Of a stretch of DNA of 64,000 bases, positions 24,281-35,909 are shown piece by piece. The notes below the pieces were generated by a model. That model searched no databases. It had not been told where the DNA came from and was given only the letters and a program-made list of their open reading frames with translations. The DNA comes from Pyrenopolyporus hunteri (taxonomy: Eukaryota > Ascomycota > Sordariomycetes > Xylariales > Hypoxylaceae): the NCBI GenBank assembly GCA_902806595.1, contig CADCXC010000003.1, positions 558,001 to 622,000 of the forward strand. Direction: 5' to 3'. Both the position numbers and the translations under genes were made by a program. Within the stretch, counting starts at the first letter, position 1, and each line of letters starts with the position of its first letter.

Positions 24281-25157
24281 TTACTCTACTTTAGAACGAT
24301 CCGCAAACCGTCTCTGAAAGAGGGACATCTCCATTTTGCGACAAGCCAGCTGCCAATCCGTCGTCCACTTACGATGGAACGGCTGATATCCCAGAATGCC
24401 TCCTATCCACCTGCCTACCACGATCCCCAAGGCCCGCGCCAACGTCTTACTAAACGGTATCCAACGTGGGAGCGAGAGGTAGGAACCTCCTGCGTCAAAC
24501 ATCTGCAGATGCGTACATAAGCGAGGGAGCTTGGAGGGTTGCAACGGACGGACGGCTTACACTCATGACCTGAACCAAGTCGACCTTCTCGCCCTTCACC
24601 ACGATCTGGTCCTGGTACGCGTACCAGTTCTCGAAGAACACCGTGTCGAGCCTGAACATCTCGGCCGTGCTCTCGGCGGAAAGCATGAACCTCGTCACCT
24701 CCAGGTCGTCCTCTGTGTCCCCAGTCACCGGCGAGTACAACCTATGGTTCGTCCATGGCCGGATGGCGACCTCCCCGTCTTCGGGGACGAGAATCCTCTC
24801 TTCGCCTTCGGTCTCGAGAGCTAGCCGGCCCTCGAGCACTTGTAGGTACTCCTCCTGATGCGGGTGGAAGTGCAAGGGCGGCTTCTGCGACGCGACGGCG
24901 ACGACGCGCGGGTGCTTCAGGAGGAACGTCACATCGAAGGCGAAGATGCGCTCGGGATGCGATGGGTGCTTGATGACCCGTGTGGTGATGCCGCCCTCGA
25001 AGCTATACAGTGGCCGATGATAATCACCATCTTCAGCAAAAGAAAGTCCTCGCCGGTTCCTCACATGACTGAACTCAAGTGGCCCCGAAGGTCTATGAGC
25101 GTAGGAGCGGGTTACTTACGCTGTAATTACTCGTCCCAGGTAAGGATCTTGAGCCAT
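24281..25157 (-). CDS. RmlC-like cupin-domain protein
   Basis: Small single-cupin protein of 252 residues. Exons 25157-25120, 25059-24561 and 24502-24281 add to 759 nt with matching phases. The first exon (MAQDPYLGRVITA) is inferred, because the long frame has no ATG of its own; its GTAAGT donor is excellent, but the acceptor GTGAG is weak. The cupin motif 1 region reads PPLHFHPHQEEYLQVLEGRL, with His-x-His and Glu positioned to bind a metal. Motif 2 is NHRLYSPVTGD. The C-terminal exon contains a hydrophobic stretch (RALGIVVGRWIGGILG) that may be a membrane anchor. Cupins of this size act as isomerases, dioxygenases or cyclases in fungal pathways; which one applies here is unknown. Its position between the SDR and the flavin oxidase suggests a pathway role. 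Confidence 0.8.
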
Positions 25158-26288
25158 TCTGAGATAGCTACCGCCGTCCCTTTTACTAGAATTGTGGGTT
25201 GTGATTTACAACGTCTTACTTCATTGCTACACTAAGTGGAGGAGTGAGGGGTGGGCATTAGCTAGGTAGTTAAGGGAAATCGCTAATGGAGAAACTCGTG
25301 GGATCGGGCCGTTATTAAGACCAAATAGCATATTGTATAGCTTCCTCTTAACTTCTTATTTCTTCCCCTCGATCTGGCCATATGTTGGGAGTATGGCGGT
25401 TACATTCTAAGCTGACAACGTACCACTGAGTCAGATGAATCTTACCTTCTACAGCCATGGTGAGATCGTAGGTTTAAAGCTGATAGGTATCACTGGCTGA
25501 GCACATATCGGTAGTACGATCTATTAGATACGTTCATTAGATCCATTCGTCGTCCTTTCGGTTCCCCCTAAAAAAATCCACATAATTGAAATATTTATTA
25601 TCTCACCACGATTTCGGGGACACATTAACGCCTCCTCGGTATAATAGCCGCCGTCCTCTTGGGCTATGGGATCAGTTAAATATAGATGTTCGTCTGGCCC
25701 TTGTTATCGTTTACCGTTATTTTGAGCGGGTATAGATTACCCCTGTTGGGCTTCATGGACGTTCAGCCAGCAGTAGGGTATAACGAGCTTCTACAATTAC
25801 TCGCGTAACAATCTATTCCTCCGCGGAAACCAATTCAGCACTATACGCACAATACACACGGTCTTAACTTACCCCCATCAGACGTCGCGTCTTGGTACGT
25901 CCCAGGATATTATTAAGCCTGTTGGTGGCGGCGTATTCCCAGAGCGCCCGCCGTCGGCAGGATAGTTCCTAGACGGGTTAATTAAGGACATGGGACATCG
26001 GCACTGTAACATAAGCAACCGAATTCCAAGGAAGTAAGTGTACGGCAGAGACGGGCTAGCAGGCGCCCAACCTAGAACTATGTTGCATCGTCTGACGCTA
26101 GGTTCGCTGGGGGCTCACGACTTATGCCCCCTTGTTCTTGGCAGCTCAGCCCATGTGGTCCGTATATTAACCGTCTTACCAGATCTACATATCCATGCAA
26201 TCGATCGTGGTAATTCACGTTCCTAAGGCGTAGCTGCGGCACAGCCTCTTCTCTCTGAGACCAACATACATGAACTTGTACCCTGGCC
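25158..26288. other. intergenic, no gene recognised
   Basis: Upstream region of the cupin gene running up to the MITE-like element. Only short random frames are seen. AT-rich with no obvious promoter element. Confidence 0.45.
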
Positions 26289-26294
26289 CAAATG

Positions 26295-26413
26295 CCCGAA
26301 ACCGCCAAACCGCCAAAACTCATGGTTTCATAGTCTGATTACACAGTAGGCCCGCACTATGCACTATACTGTATTTTTTTTAGGTGCTAAGTCCACTATA
26401 ATTACAGCGCACT
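26295..26413 (+). repeat. left terminal inverted repeat
   Basis: Left arm of the MITE-like element. It begins CCCGAAACCGCCAAACC, contains an eight-T run and ends TACAGCGCACT. Confidence 0.88.
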
Positions 26414-26634
26414 CTAGGGCATTCAGCGCCTTATTACACCAAACCAATTTGACCAATCAAAACATGTTCTTATACTTCACTAATTTCAAAGCTTCCAGCG
26501 CTCTATAGCTACTAAATTACAGCGCACTTTCGTAAGCTATACGTACGCAAATAATATACTAAGCGACAGCGACCTTAAACGCTATAAGACATATATTTAT
26601 AGTAGGGCGATTGAGCCTAAATGCCCTGTAATTA

Positions 26635-26694
26635 TAGTGGTGTTTATAGTGGTGTTTAGAGTGGTGTTTAGAGTGGTGTTGATAGTGGTGTTTA
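26635..26694 (+). repeat. 12-bp tandem repeat within the MITE
   Basis: Five consecutive 12-bp units based on TAGTGGTGTTTA, with variants GAGTGGTGTTTA and GAGTGGTGTTGA. They lie near the centre-right of the element. Confidence 0.85.
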
Positions 26695-26770
26695 TAGCGG
26701 AATACAGTATGTGCTTACAGTGGCTAGGACATATGAGCACTATATACGAAGGTACTATAGTAGAACGCTA

Positions 26771-26889
26771 AGTGCGCTGTAATTATAGTGGACTTAGCAC
26801 CTAAAAAAAATACAGTATAGCGCATAGTGCGGGCCTACTGTGTAATCAGACTATGAAACCATGAGTTTTGGCGGTTTGGCGGTTTGGGT
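26771..26889 (-). repeat. right terminal inverted repeat
   Basis: Right arm of the MITE-like element, complementary to 26295-26413 over 119 positions with three mismatches. Confidence 0.88.
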
Positions 26890-26895
26890 CAAATG

Positions 26896-27304
26896 GCCCA
26901 CCGTCACTTGTGATGGAGTATAGTTCCGGTACGGTAACTGAGCATACTATGCAAAGTTTGGACTCTTGCACGTAACGATCGTACCATGGTACTATCCTTG
27001 GAATTTGTCATCTGCTAGGGCCGGAAGTGTTTCCTTATTTGTCAAAGGGACTTAGCGTTGAAGCTCTAAGCCGCCTACGTACGTCGGGGCTGACAGCGTG
27101 AGTGATATCCGATAAACCTGGCCATACATAGTTCACGGGGCCAATGGTCCTCGGATTCTTGTGATTTACTAGTATATCGGGCAGACAGGATAGTTCAGCC
27201 AAGGCGTATTTCTGAATAAAGGGTATCTCATCAATATAGAAGCATTTCTTCAAATTAATCGTACTGGCCTTCCGAGATGGCTGAGGCGGAGATTGCTCTG
27301 GGTC
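26896..27304. other. spacer between MITE and flavin oxidase 3' end
   Basis: About 0.4 kb without a recognisable gene. It lies immediately 3' of the BBE-like gene, so it may hold that gene's 3' untranslated region and poly(A) site. Confidence 0.45.
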
Positions 27305-29070
27305 CTAGGGTAGCTTGAATCCCCCTGGAACCAATTTTTGGAATACCTGGTTTGGGTCGTATTTCCTTGCCGTCCTTTTCAGCTTCGCCACATTCTTTTG
27401 CCCGTAGTGCTCGATCACGGGCTGCCCCGCCGCTGCGTCGTTCATGAAAATGTAATCGACGTAGTGGCCGCTGCTCTTCGACGCGTCGTCGATCTTGTTG
27501 ATCAGGCTTTGCGTATAGTTACGCGCCAGCTCGTCGTCCTCGGGAGACCACCAGCCGACGTCTAGCACGAGCCAAGTCTGGTTGACGGCTTGCAAACCAA
27601 GGGCGTTGCCGCCGTTAGCTTGCCCCGCGATCACGGCGCTACTAGAGATTGGCTGCCAACCGAACGCGAGGGACCCTGCTGTTAGACCCTTGAGGCTCTC
27701 TAGTTCTGGAGCTTTAGTTAAGATATCCCCGACCGTGTTGAATAGCTCCTTGTCGTTTGTGAAGCTTGAACTGAACCAGTTCACACTACGGTAATGGATT
27801 AGTATGAGAAGCTGTTACGATCTAGAGATATTTCTGTGGCCTACCGTGTCAGCTCCGGGAGAGGCGCTGCATTCATTAACTCGCTCAAGGTCTGGAGCTT
27901 AGTCAAATCGGCCAGGGGTTGGATATCTCGGAAAGGCGCAAACGCTTCCGGCTCTTCCACTGGTTTTAAGTATACGATGTTCAATATAGCGCCGATGCTT
28001 GCATTTGTCGGGAAGGCTTGTAACATGATGTTCGCGTAAGGGTCCTTATTCGCGTTCGATTGATACTGGTACATCGCGTCGAATATTGCTGGCAGAGCAT
28101 CTAGCGAGTATACTCTGACGCCGCCCCAGGCATCGAAGATGTCGTAAGTTTTCAATGTAAACTTAGTGACGATGCCTACTCGTGCGTTAGCAAAACCTGT
28201 TTCGATAGGTTCTAGGCATCCTTGATAAACCGTACCAAAGTTATTAGTACCGCCCTTCAGAGCCCAGAATAGATCCGGATTTGATTTAGCGTTCGCATTC
28301 ACGACGGTTCCGCTTGCAGTCATGACCTACACAACAACATATTAGTTAGCATTAGTATACAGGTAGAGACCTTGGTCTACTTGCCTCAAAATTGACCACA
28401 TTATCGCAGACTAAGCCATATAAGTCAGTGAGGTACGAAAGGCCTCCTGTGACAATCGTTAGAGTTCTGCATATGCAAATTTTGGAAAGACGAGAATATT
28501 GTTACTTACCTCCAAGGGTCAGGCCGCCAACGCCAACGTCGACGACTCTACCTCCAACCACTGTCACATTGTACTGGTCCAGCGAAGCGTAGACATCCCT
28601 CCATCGTAAACCTGAGCCGACGACGGCGACTTTCTTCTTGGCATCATAGTCTACTGTGTTAAATTTCGCCAGGTCTATCAGAACACCGCCGTTTATATTG
28701 GCGGCTCCCGGCAATACTGAGTGGCCACCAGATCTGACGGCAAAATTCACTTTCCAGTCCACCACTGTCGATACGACGTATGAGAGCTCCTTAGTGTTGG
28801 CTGGCTGGATGATGCATGCTGGCTTTGCCCAAACAGTCTGTGACCTACAGTACGAAATGAGTTATTCCGGTTCCTTTAATCAGAAGAGCTTTCGTCATAC
28901 CAGTTCTCGGTGCTCAGGGCTTCGTAGGCGTCTTCTGTGGGCTGGACTGTGTCGACGCTAAGCTGCGTTTCGATGTGATCACATAGGGCACGGTCTCGAG
29001 ACGCGCCCACCGTCGAGCCGAGAAGAACTAGGGCACATGTGAAGGCCTGGAATGCCGTTAGACGAACCAT
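27305..29070 (-). CDS. secreted FAD-linked oxidoreductase, berberine-bridge-enzyme type
   Basis: Flavin oxidase of the PCMH/VAO superfamily with a C-terminal BBE domain; related fungal enzymes oxidise alcohols, sugars or alkaloid intermediates using O2. Five exons (29070-28901, 28844-28510, 28446-28385, 28326-27845, 27785-27305) give 509 residues. An N-terminal signal peptide (FQAFTCALVLLGSTVGA) suggests secretion. The FAD-binding domain shows VRSGGHS with His98 and GLVCDNV with Cys182, the two residues that covalently hold FAD in bicovalent family members. GGLTLGGGLSYLTDLYG precedes the Cys. The BBE domain ends KYDPNQVFQKLVPGG. Exon 3 is only 62 nt and its downstream intron starts with GC (GCAAGT) instead of GT. 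It is transcribed away from the divergent prenyltransferase, 2.2 kb distant. Confidence 0.92.
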
Positions 29071-31263
29071 GGTCCCTATGCTTACCGACGCCAGCAAATT
29101 CGGGTCGTTAGCTCTAACCGCGTATTCACGCTGGCTCGGCGTCCGTGTGATAGTTTAAATAATATCTGATAGCCCCCGCGGAGTCCTAGACCAGGGTCGG
29201 GCTGACTCCACCAACCTGCCCCCTTCCATAAAACATCAACTCCTATTCATAATGACTTAGTCTTTTATATCTGGGTATGATCTCGAGATCAACGTAGTAT
29301 GTAACTCTGGTAATCTTACGGAGATACCCATAGAATGGAACCATCTATTTTGATTCACTGCTATCGCTGTGGAGCTGCGGTAGTATTACATGGTTCAGCT
29401 CTTATTTCGGGGCTTTATAGGACAGGAGGGCGTGTCTGAGCTAGCGGATCTAGACTCCCGATAGACCCCAGTCCAATTTGAATGAATGGCGTCAATCAGA
29501 TCCTACCAGCCCTAACGACAGTTAGCAGGTCCTTATGCCGTTCTCTAACAATGCAAAGGAGATGTATCAGGCCAATTATATGTGCCCATATTCGCTCATA
29601 GTATGCATGGTGGCAGTAGGGAGAGAATAATTCCGTTCAGCTACTAAGTCCATCGTCACCCCGTTGCGGTAGGTGGCTGCTATTACTACGCACCCATATT
29701 GCGCGTTTGTCACAATCAGCCCAACAAGGATAATACCCTCGAAGGGGTCAGCCCGCCGGCGTGGCTTACATCAATTTTCATATACAGTCCTTAAATTCAA
29801 CGTGGTTAGTCGCTACCCCTGATGGTTGATCGATGTTTAACTCTTGTTCCCGGTGCCTATAGGGATCGGCGTATCTCAGCAGAACATGTGATGCTGGATT
29901 CTCTAGGATACCTACCTGGGTACCATGCCTTATCATTGAGACTTGTATAATGATTTCTACTCGAATATAACTGGTTTCAGACTAATATTGTCGAGTCGAA
30001 CCGATTAGCTCGACTCTAAAAGCGTCGAGATTTGACTTACAAGTACCGCATAGATCATACGGATCAGACAGCTGAAGATGTCGGTCTGATTCAGCAGCTG
30101 AAAACTATCTTCTGAAAATGATGAGTAAGAAAGATCGCATCGGCCGCGAAGAATAGCCTATTTGGGGGTGTTTACCGCGATGATAACTACTTCTATCATA
30201 ACGCTGCGGTTTACCGGATATTCTATCTCCTCCGTCCGCTTCCTCAGTGTAATAGGGAACTCACCCCTCTCTCTGCTAGTTAGCTGTGATTGGCCATCGA
30301 TTATCTAGTTAACCCAGCCCTACAGGGACATATTAACATATTCCAACTCTCGGGAACTGACGTAAGCTCGAAGGGTCACTGCCATATACATAGGTAGATA
30401 CCGCGATGCCGACATGGGGGTATTATTCACAAAGAGAATACGGATCATCCTTGATGAATGGGTAGAGATGGATTCGACTGGTGTTCCTCGCTAGCACTAT
30501 AGCGCCGAGAGTAGCGGCGGGAACGACGCAATGTAAGTGGCGAAGCTCCTTGCCCGACCTGGTTCAGTGGAGAGAATTAAGAAAAGGAAATTGTTTCTTA
30601 CAAAGCATGCTCCGTACTGTGTATGTCCCTCTATGCGGCAAAAAGCCGTACAATAGCACTGTATTATACATACGTATTCCCGGTTTTCTAGCTAGAATTG
30701 GTGTAGTTAAAAGGCAAGGATCTGATGTCCTATACCAAGAATAGACAGGTACCTAGGAGGTAGGTTAGTCTATCACCTTGACCCTAATTCATAATAAGAT
30801 AGCTTCTCATATCGTAAAGGGTATATACTACGCCTCTGATAAAGTTCTGATTGGTTACCAATAAATTCCGGCGGAGTCTATAGGGTCTTTTGTGTTGGAA
30901 ATCTTCAACCTTCCGTGGAGGATGTGGCCGTGAAGGGAGATCGTAACATACCCCCGCCCGACCACTGTTCAAGAGATCGAGATATCATCTTCGGTAGGAA
31001 AATTACCAGGAAACTAAAATCGGAGGAGAATAAGAACTAACCGCTACCATGACTTCTAAGATAAGCCACCAGGGGCTAGATATGCACCTAGACATATCGT
31101 ATTAGGCCGAGCTGAAGTGCTGAGTTTCTAAAATCCCCCGCGAGGCCCCGTCGATACGTCCGCTGGATTTCCTTCCGAATACAAGAGCCACTCCGAGAAG
31201 CATACTGTTACCATTCGTAACTATCAAGTTTGACTCCAACCTCTCCTGTTGGTTCTCGATACT
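29071..31263. other. divergent spacer between flavin oxidase and prenyltransferase
   Basis: A 2.2-kb spacer that should include the promoters of both divergent genes. No coding frame resembles a family. Sequence is AT-leaning with no repeats long enough to define an element. Confidence 0.45.
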
Positions 31264-32325
31264 ATGAGCAGCAAAACGAGCAACGAGAGGTCCCATTCAG
31301 CTGAAGAACCGGGCGCATTCCAGAACAATGCTCTCGCGCAGCAGTACGGCGGCGGACATGTTGGAGGCTGGGTCGGTCGCCTACCATCATCTTGGGTTCC
31401 CTATGTCCAGTTAACACGATTGAGCCCGCCCGCTGCGCTCTTCCTCATCTACTTCCCGCACTTTTTCGGAGTCATTCTCGCCGCCATAATCCAGCAATCG
31501 CCCGTATCCCAAGTTCTACGTGCGAGCTTGATCATGCTTGGTGGAAGCTTCTTCTTCTCGAATGCGGCTCACGGTTGGAACGACCTCATCGACGCCCCCA
31601 TCGACAAATCGATCGCGCGTACTAGCAAGCGGCCCATACCCCGAGGGGCCATCACCCCGCGTGCCGCCTTCGTCTTCACTGCGACGCAAGCTATCGGTGC
31701 GGCCTTGTTCCTCCCCCTAATGCCGAGTGGAAGCGCTATCTACGCCGTCCCAAACATCATCGGCACATTCTACTACCCCTGGGCCAAGCGACACACCAAT
31801 TTCGCGCAGCTGGTGCTCGGATTCTGTTTAGCTTGGGGTATTGTGATGGGCTCGTGCACAATGGGTCTCAAGCCCTTCATCGGAGGGCCTTTTGGAGCGG
31901 AAAACGGATGGGAACATTTCTTTTGGGTCGAGCCGTCGGTCGCATGCCTCTTCCTAGCATGTATTCTTTGGACGGTCATATACGACTCCATCTACGCGCA
32001 CCAGGACGTTAAAGACGACATCAAGGTTGGGCTGAAAAGCGTCGCTGTCCTGTTTAGGGACTGGACGAAACCGCTCCTCTGGTTGCTTCTCGGCTGGATG
32101 GTCGGCCTACTATATACGTGCGGGAATATGCTGAATATGGGAGTGTCTTTTCACGTCATAGCTGGCGGCGGCTCGCTGCTATCACTGGGTGCTATGATTG
32201 CCAATGTGGAGCTGAAGGACTCGGCAAGTTGCTGGTGGTGGTTTAGGTACGGATTCTGGTTGGCCGGGGGAGCGATCGCGGGAGGGCTGCTCTCGGAATA
32301 TATTGCCATGCGGCCGGCATTTTGA
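31264..32325 (+). CDS. UbiA-family membrane prenyltransferase
   Basis: Integral-membrane aromatic prenyltransferase, 353 residues, intronless. The two Asp-rich motifs of the UbiA superfamily are intact: NDLIDAPID at about 106-114 followed by ARTSKRPIPRG, and YDSIYAHQDVKDD at about 240-252. Around nine hydrophobic segments are visible. The upstream frame begins with TTG; the ATG at 31264 is the first usable start. The N-terminus is hydrophilic (SSKTSNERSHSAEEPG) and not clearly a mitochondrial presequence, so it looks more like the COQ2-related prenyltransferases of meroterpenoid pathways than COQ2 itself. These attach an isoprenoid diphosphate to a phenolic acid or similar acceptor. Acceptor and chain length are unknown. 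Its neighbours are a divergent flavin oxidase and a downstream regulator. Confidence 0.92.
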   Translation: MSSKTSNERSHSAEEPGAFQNNALAQQYGGGHVGGWVGRLPSSWVPYVQLTRLSPPAALFLIYFPHFFGVILAAIIQQSPVSQVLRASLIMLGGSFFFSNAAHGWNDLIDAPIDKSIARTSKRPIPRGAITPRAAFVFTATQAIGAALFLPLMPSGSAIYAVPNIIGTFYYPWAKRHTNFAQLVLGFCLAWGIVMGSCTMGLKPFIGGPFGAENGWEHFFWVEPSVACLFLACILWTVIYDSIYAHQDVKDDIKVGLKSVAVLFRDWTKPLLWLLLGWMVGLLYTCGNMLNMGVSFHVIAGGGSLLSLGAMIANVELKDSASCWWWFRYGFWLAGGAIAGGLLSEYIAMRPAF

Positions 32326-33087
32326 ATATGAATGCGATACGGATCCTATCATGTGATACCCATATACATCCAACTCGAAAAAACATAAGGAAAACATGTC
32401 AATTAGCAGTATATTCTGACTGGTGTAATCGTGACGTGCCTAGGTTTCGAATAGCACTAGTCATATTCGTTTTCAAAGTTGGGAGTGATGAATGAATATG
32501 GTTGACTAGAATACTTCATCTATAGTAATGTCGGACCTCCGGGGGTAATCGGACGATTCAAGAACTCGCATACCTAAATATTTTCTCCTTCCGCGCTTCT
32601 TCCAATATAAGTGCAACCGGTAAGGGTGTCGGTGCCTTGCGAAGCTACTCTTACATACCAGTGCCAAAGGTAATTTGCAAGATTGGTAACAATATTACGA
32701 CGCTCCCATCAACCGTATGCCTAAGCGTGAGAAGAGAAACGAAAAACGTCTAGAGATTCTTCCTCACCGAGATGGCCAATTATGGTAATATGCCGAAGAC
32801 CGAAAAACAACGTGGGCTCCAACCAATCAGCACGCGGGAAACGTCGGAGTTGATTTGATCCTACAAACGAGATTGTATGAATTCCGACTTCTCTCTCTTC
32901 TACTTACCTGGAACAAGCGGAATGAGCTTTAGACAGGTTATACCAACAATACATATTGCAAGAAGCAGAGTTATTAGCATCCTACTACTTAAATAGTTAC
33001 CCATATGGCCCCGTTCGAATCGCTTCAATTCCGGCACTAGCAATCCCCCTGAATTAACTCCGGCAGGTCGGAGTTCAGCAACCCCAG
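32326..33087. other. spacer upstream of the Zn2Cys6 regulator
   Basis: About 0.76 kb between the prenyltransferase stop and the regulator start. No gene is seen. It should carry the regulator's promoter. Confidence 0.45.
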
Positions 33088-35909
33088 ATGAGTCGCGTAG
33101 AGCAGCCGCTCGGTGGCCGCATTATAGACTTACAGCCTACGCCCTCACATCATGCTTTAACCGGTAAATACCGTCGAAATGGGAAACTGCAGTATGCCTT
33201 TTCAACATTCCCGTTACTTCATACCTGACACCCTACCTCCTTACCCCCTAACCTACTCACGCTTACACCCAGAGGGGACTGCGTGGTCAAGTTCAGATTC
33301 CTTGATACGCATGGTACACGACTAGGTGGCTTGTTGAGGCTCATAAAATCATGTACCTCGCGAGTTGGGAATCTGGGCTTGTCCCCGCTGTAGTCTCCAT
33401 CTTATATAGATCGTGTGAACCGTGTAGACGATCTAAGTTGAGATGTGATCATGTCGTCCCGACCTGCGGGAGATGTGTTAAGAGGGGATGCGCCGACCGA
33501 TGTGTCTACCATCCAAACCCCCTAACTAGGGTTAGTCTTTTACCATATCAATCCCATTGTATAGAATCCTCCCTCATCGCCTGGGTGGCTTCTCGGTAGC
33601 TGATACCTGAGGATAGAATAACGGGAGAGGGGTGACCGTTCCTCTAACACCTCCGATATCGAGAAATGACGAAGATTCGTCGGTTACCATACAATCTATA
33701 GAATCACCAACTGCACAGTCTCCCAATATCACCTCACCTCAAGCCTCGTTGTTACGCTCCGCTGAGGTAGTGACACGCGAAGTACACCGAGCGGCGTCCG
33801 CTCCACCATTGCATCTTCGGGACGATTCTACCAGCCGTACCTGGAAGCAAGGCTTCCTTGGTGAGACGTCCCATGTTTCTATCTTCGCAGACGGTCTCGG
33901 TAACGTTAACGTCTTCTCCTCTGAACTGCAACCTTCACAGGTTCAAAAGGTTAGACTATCGCATGACCGGATAGTTCAAGGGTGTAAAGTCCTTTCTTTC
34001 CTGAGGGACAAACACCTAATCAATCGCCTTGTGTCACGCTGGTATGAGATATGCGACGATGAAGCCTGTATATGCATAGAGCCCATAATGAAAGAGTGGC
34101 TCTGGGGCCTCGGGATGCACCACGGAGATGTCGTACGTGCAAATGATACAAGTTAATTAGGCCATTTATACGTCCTATTCCTAAGGGACTTTATAGGGGC
34201 ACGACGCTAACTCCAGATACGCAGTTAAGAGATCAGAATCCAGAGAAGGTCCGTCGATTATGTGAATTACTTTGGCGTAACACGCAGGCCTCGGTCACCT
34301 TCAACGAGAACACGACAGCCAAGGAGGTGGGTACACTCATTATCTGCAAATCTTATTCCTCTAAGAGATCTCCATGAGTATAAGTCCTCTAACAATATCA
34401 CATCTTGAACTCATACGCGGAACTCACTAAGGATACCCATAGCTAACTAGCATGCTTTAGTGGGCACGTTCTGCGACCGGGCCTAACGTGCGATGGGAAG
34501 TCATCGGCCTCATTGCCATTGTTGCTGGCCAGTCTGCAAGTACACCTGAGCCTTTCAGCCCTCTTCTTAACTCGACGGGTCCCTCGTTCCCGAGGCAGAT
34601 GAGCGAGATTGCCGAGACCTGTCTAAGCTTCTGTCGCGATTGTGAGGCTATAGGCGATATGTTTGTCTGGCTCCTCATGGAGAATTTTGTTCAAACGGCC
34701 AAAATTAAGGGCGAAAACAGCCACGCTGCCTATACTCAGAGTGGCGAGATAGTAGCAGCAGCTGTTACGTTGGGTTTACACCAGGGAGTAAAACCTGACG
34801 ACCATCTTCCGTTCTTTTTATCAGAGATACGAAAAAGACTATTCGCCCAGACGTATAGTGCTGAAATCGGTATCTCAACGTTCCTAGGTCGACCCCCTCG
34901 GATATCGCATCGTTACTGTAATTTTCAGCCTCCCCTTGACCTCACCGTCTCTCAGTTACTCCTCGAGGGAGAGGAGTTAGCTCTAACGCTTGCTAGTCTG
35001 GATGAACAAGGTTTCAACACAAGCGGCAAGATATATCGTGTTACCTGGATGAAGACGTGGCTCGGGTTCGCTCCGCAGAGAGAAGACATTCTGGACCTAG
35101 CTCTAGGTCGATACACTCGTCAGGAGATCCTAGAACGTGCGGATAATATCCAAAGGAGCTGTGACCAGCACTTAGAAGGATTGCCTCCATTCATTAAAAA
35201 GATGAGGGACATGCCTATAGAGGTAGACGGCAGAACGCCAACCGAAATATTGTTCATGATCGTCATCCGCCAAGCGTTCCGTGCGAACGACCTTCTACTC
35301 CAACGTGTGCTCATTCGCAAAGCTGGAGCAAGTTCAGAGAAACTTATACATGTTGCGCGCTTAATATTGAAGGATATCTTGTTAATGAACCAACGCCACG
35401 ACCTAGGGACTTTATTCAAGACGGACATTGCCTCTCTTCTCGCGGTGCAGGGCATGAGGAGCGCTGCAGTTATCGCAGTCGAACTCTTGAAACAAGAGCA
35501 GCTACCCGTCTATCCCAAGGACCCTCTTTTACCTAGAAGCCAGACCATTCAAGACCTGGCGGTTTTTGCGGCCGGGTTGGGAGCCGTTGACCCCACCGAC
35601 GGTTCCTTCAGTATATGCGACCAAGGGCGAAAGGTCATCACTCATATACTTGATAAAATCCTAAGTCCTTCAAACCCTCCAGACCGACTTCAGACTTCTT
35701 CTCGCGAACCGCACACTCGCCAAGACAACCATCAACAGCCTAGCCAAGCGAGTTTGGACGTGTCAGCTAATGAACCCTTCCCCGGTACGGGGGCAGTGGA
35801 TTTTACTATGGGAGACCTAAACTTTGCCATCGAGGCGCCCTTTCTGGGACCTGACAATGATTTTATGCAATGGCTTGAGAACATGGATTGGGAACGATCT
35901 ATCCAGTGA
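33088..35909 (+). CDS. Zn2Cys6 fungal-specific transcription factor
   Basis: Nuclear DNA-binding regulator with a fungal binuclear zinc cluster and a fungal_trans middle domain. Five exons (33088-33191, 33410-33530, 33617-34132, 34186-34326, 34461-35909) sum to 2331 nt, 776 residues, all phases matching. The cluster is split by intron 1: exon 1 ends RRNGKLQ and exon 2 opens SCEPCRRSKLRCDH. The Cys pattern is CX2CX6CX6CX2CX8C (residues 37-66), with one extra Cys at 62. The middle domain includes the segments RWEVIGLI, SGEIVAAAVTLGLHQ and RKRLFAQTYSAEIGISTFLGRPPRIS. Intron 1 is 218 nt, longer than the other introns here, so the first exon is slightly less sure, though its RRNGKLQ text fits the family. 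As the only regulator in the accessory block it is the natural candidate to control it. Confidence 0.9.

Larger units (their letters stand above)
26295..26889. mobile_element. MITE-like element with 119-bp terminal inverted repeats
   Basis: A 595-bp non-coding element bounded by inverted repeats at 26295-26413 and 26771-26889. The arms are both 119 nt and differ at three positions (two in the outermost four bases, one A/G inside). The hexamer CAAATG flanks both ends (26289-26294 and 26890-26895) and may be the target-site duplication. No transposase frame is present, so the element could move only with enzymes supplied in trans. Inside are a five-copy 12-bp tandem repeat and further scattered copies of the arm end AATTACAGCGCACT. 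High arm identity suggests a fairly recent insertion or fold-back maintenance. The superfamily is not assigned. Confidence 0.88.
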
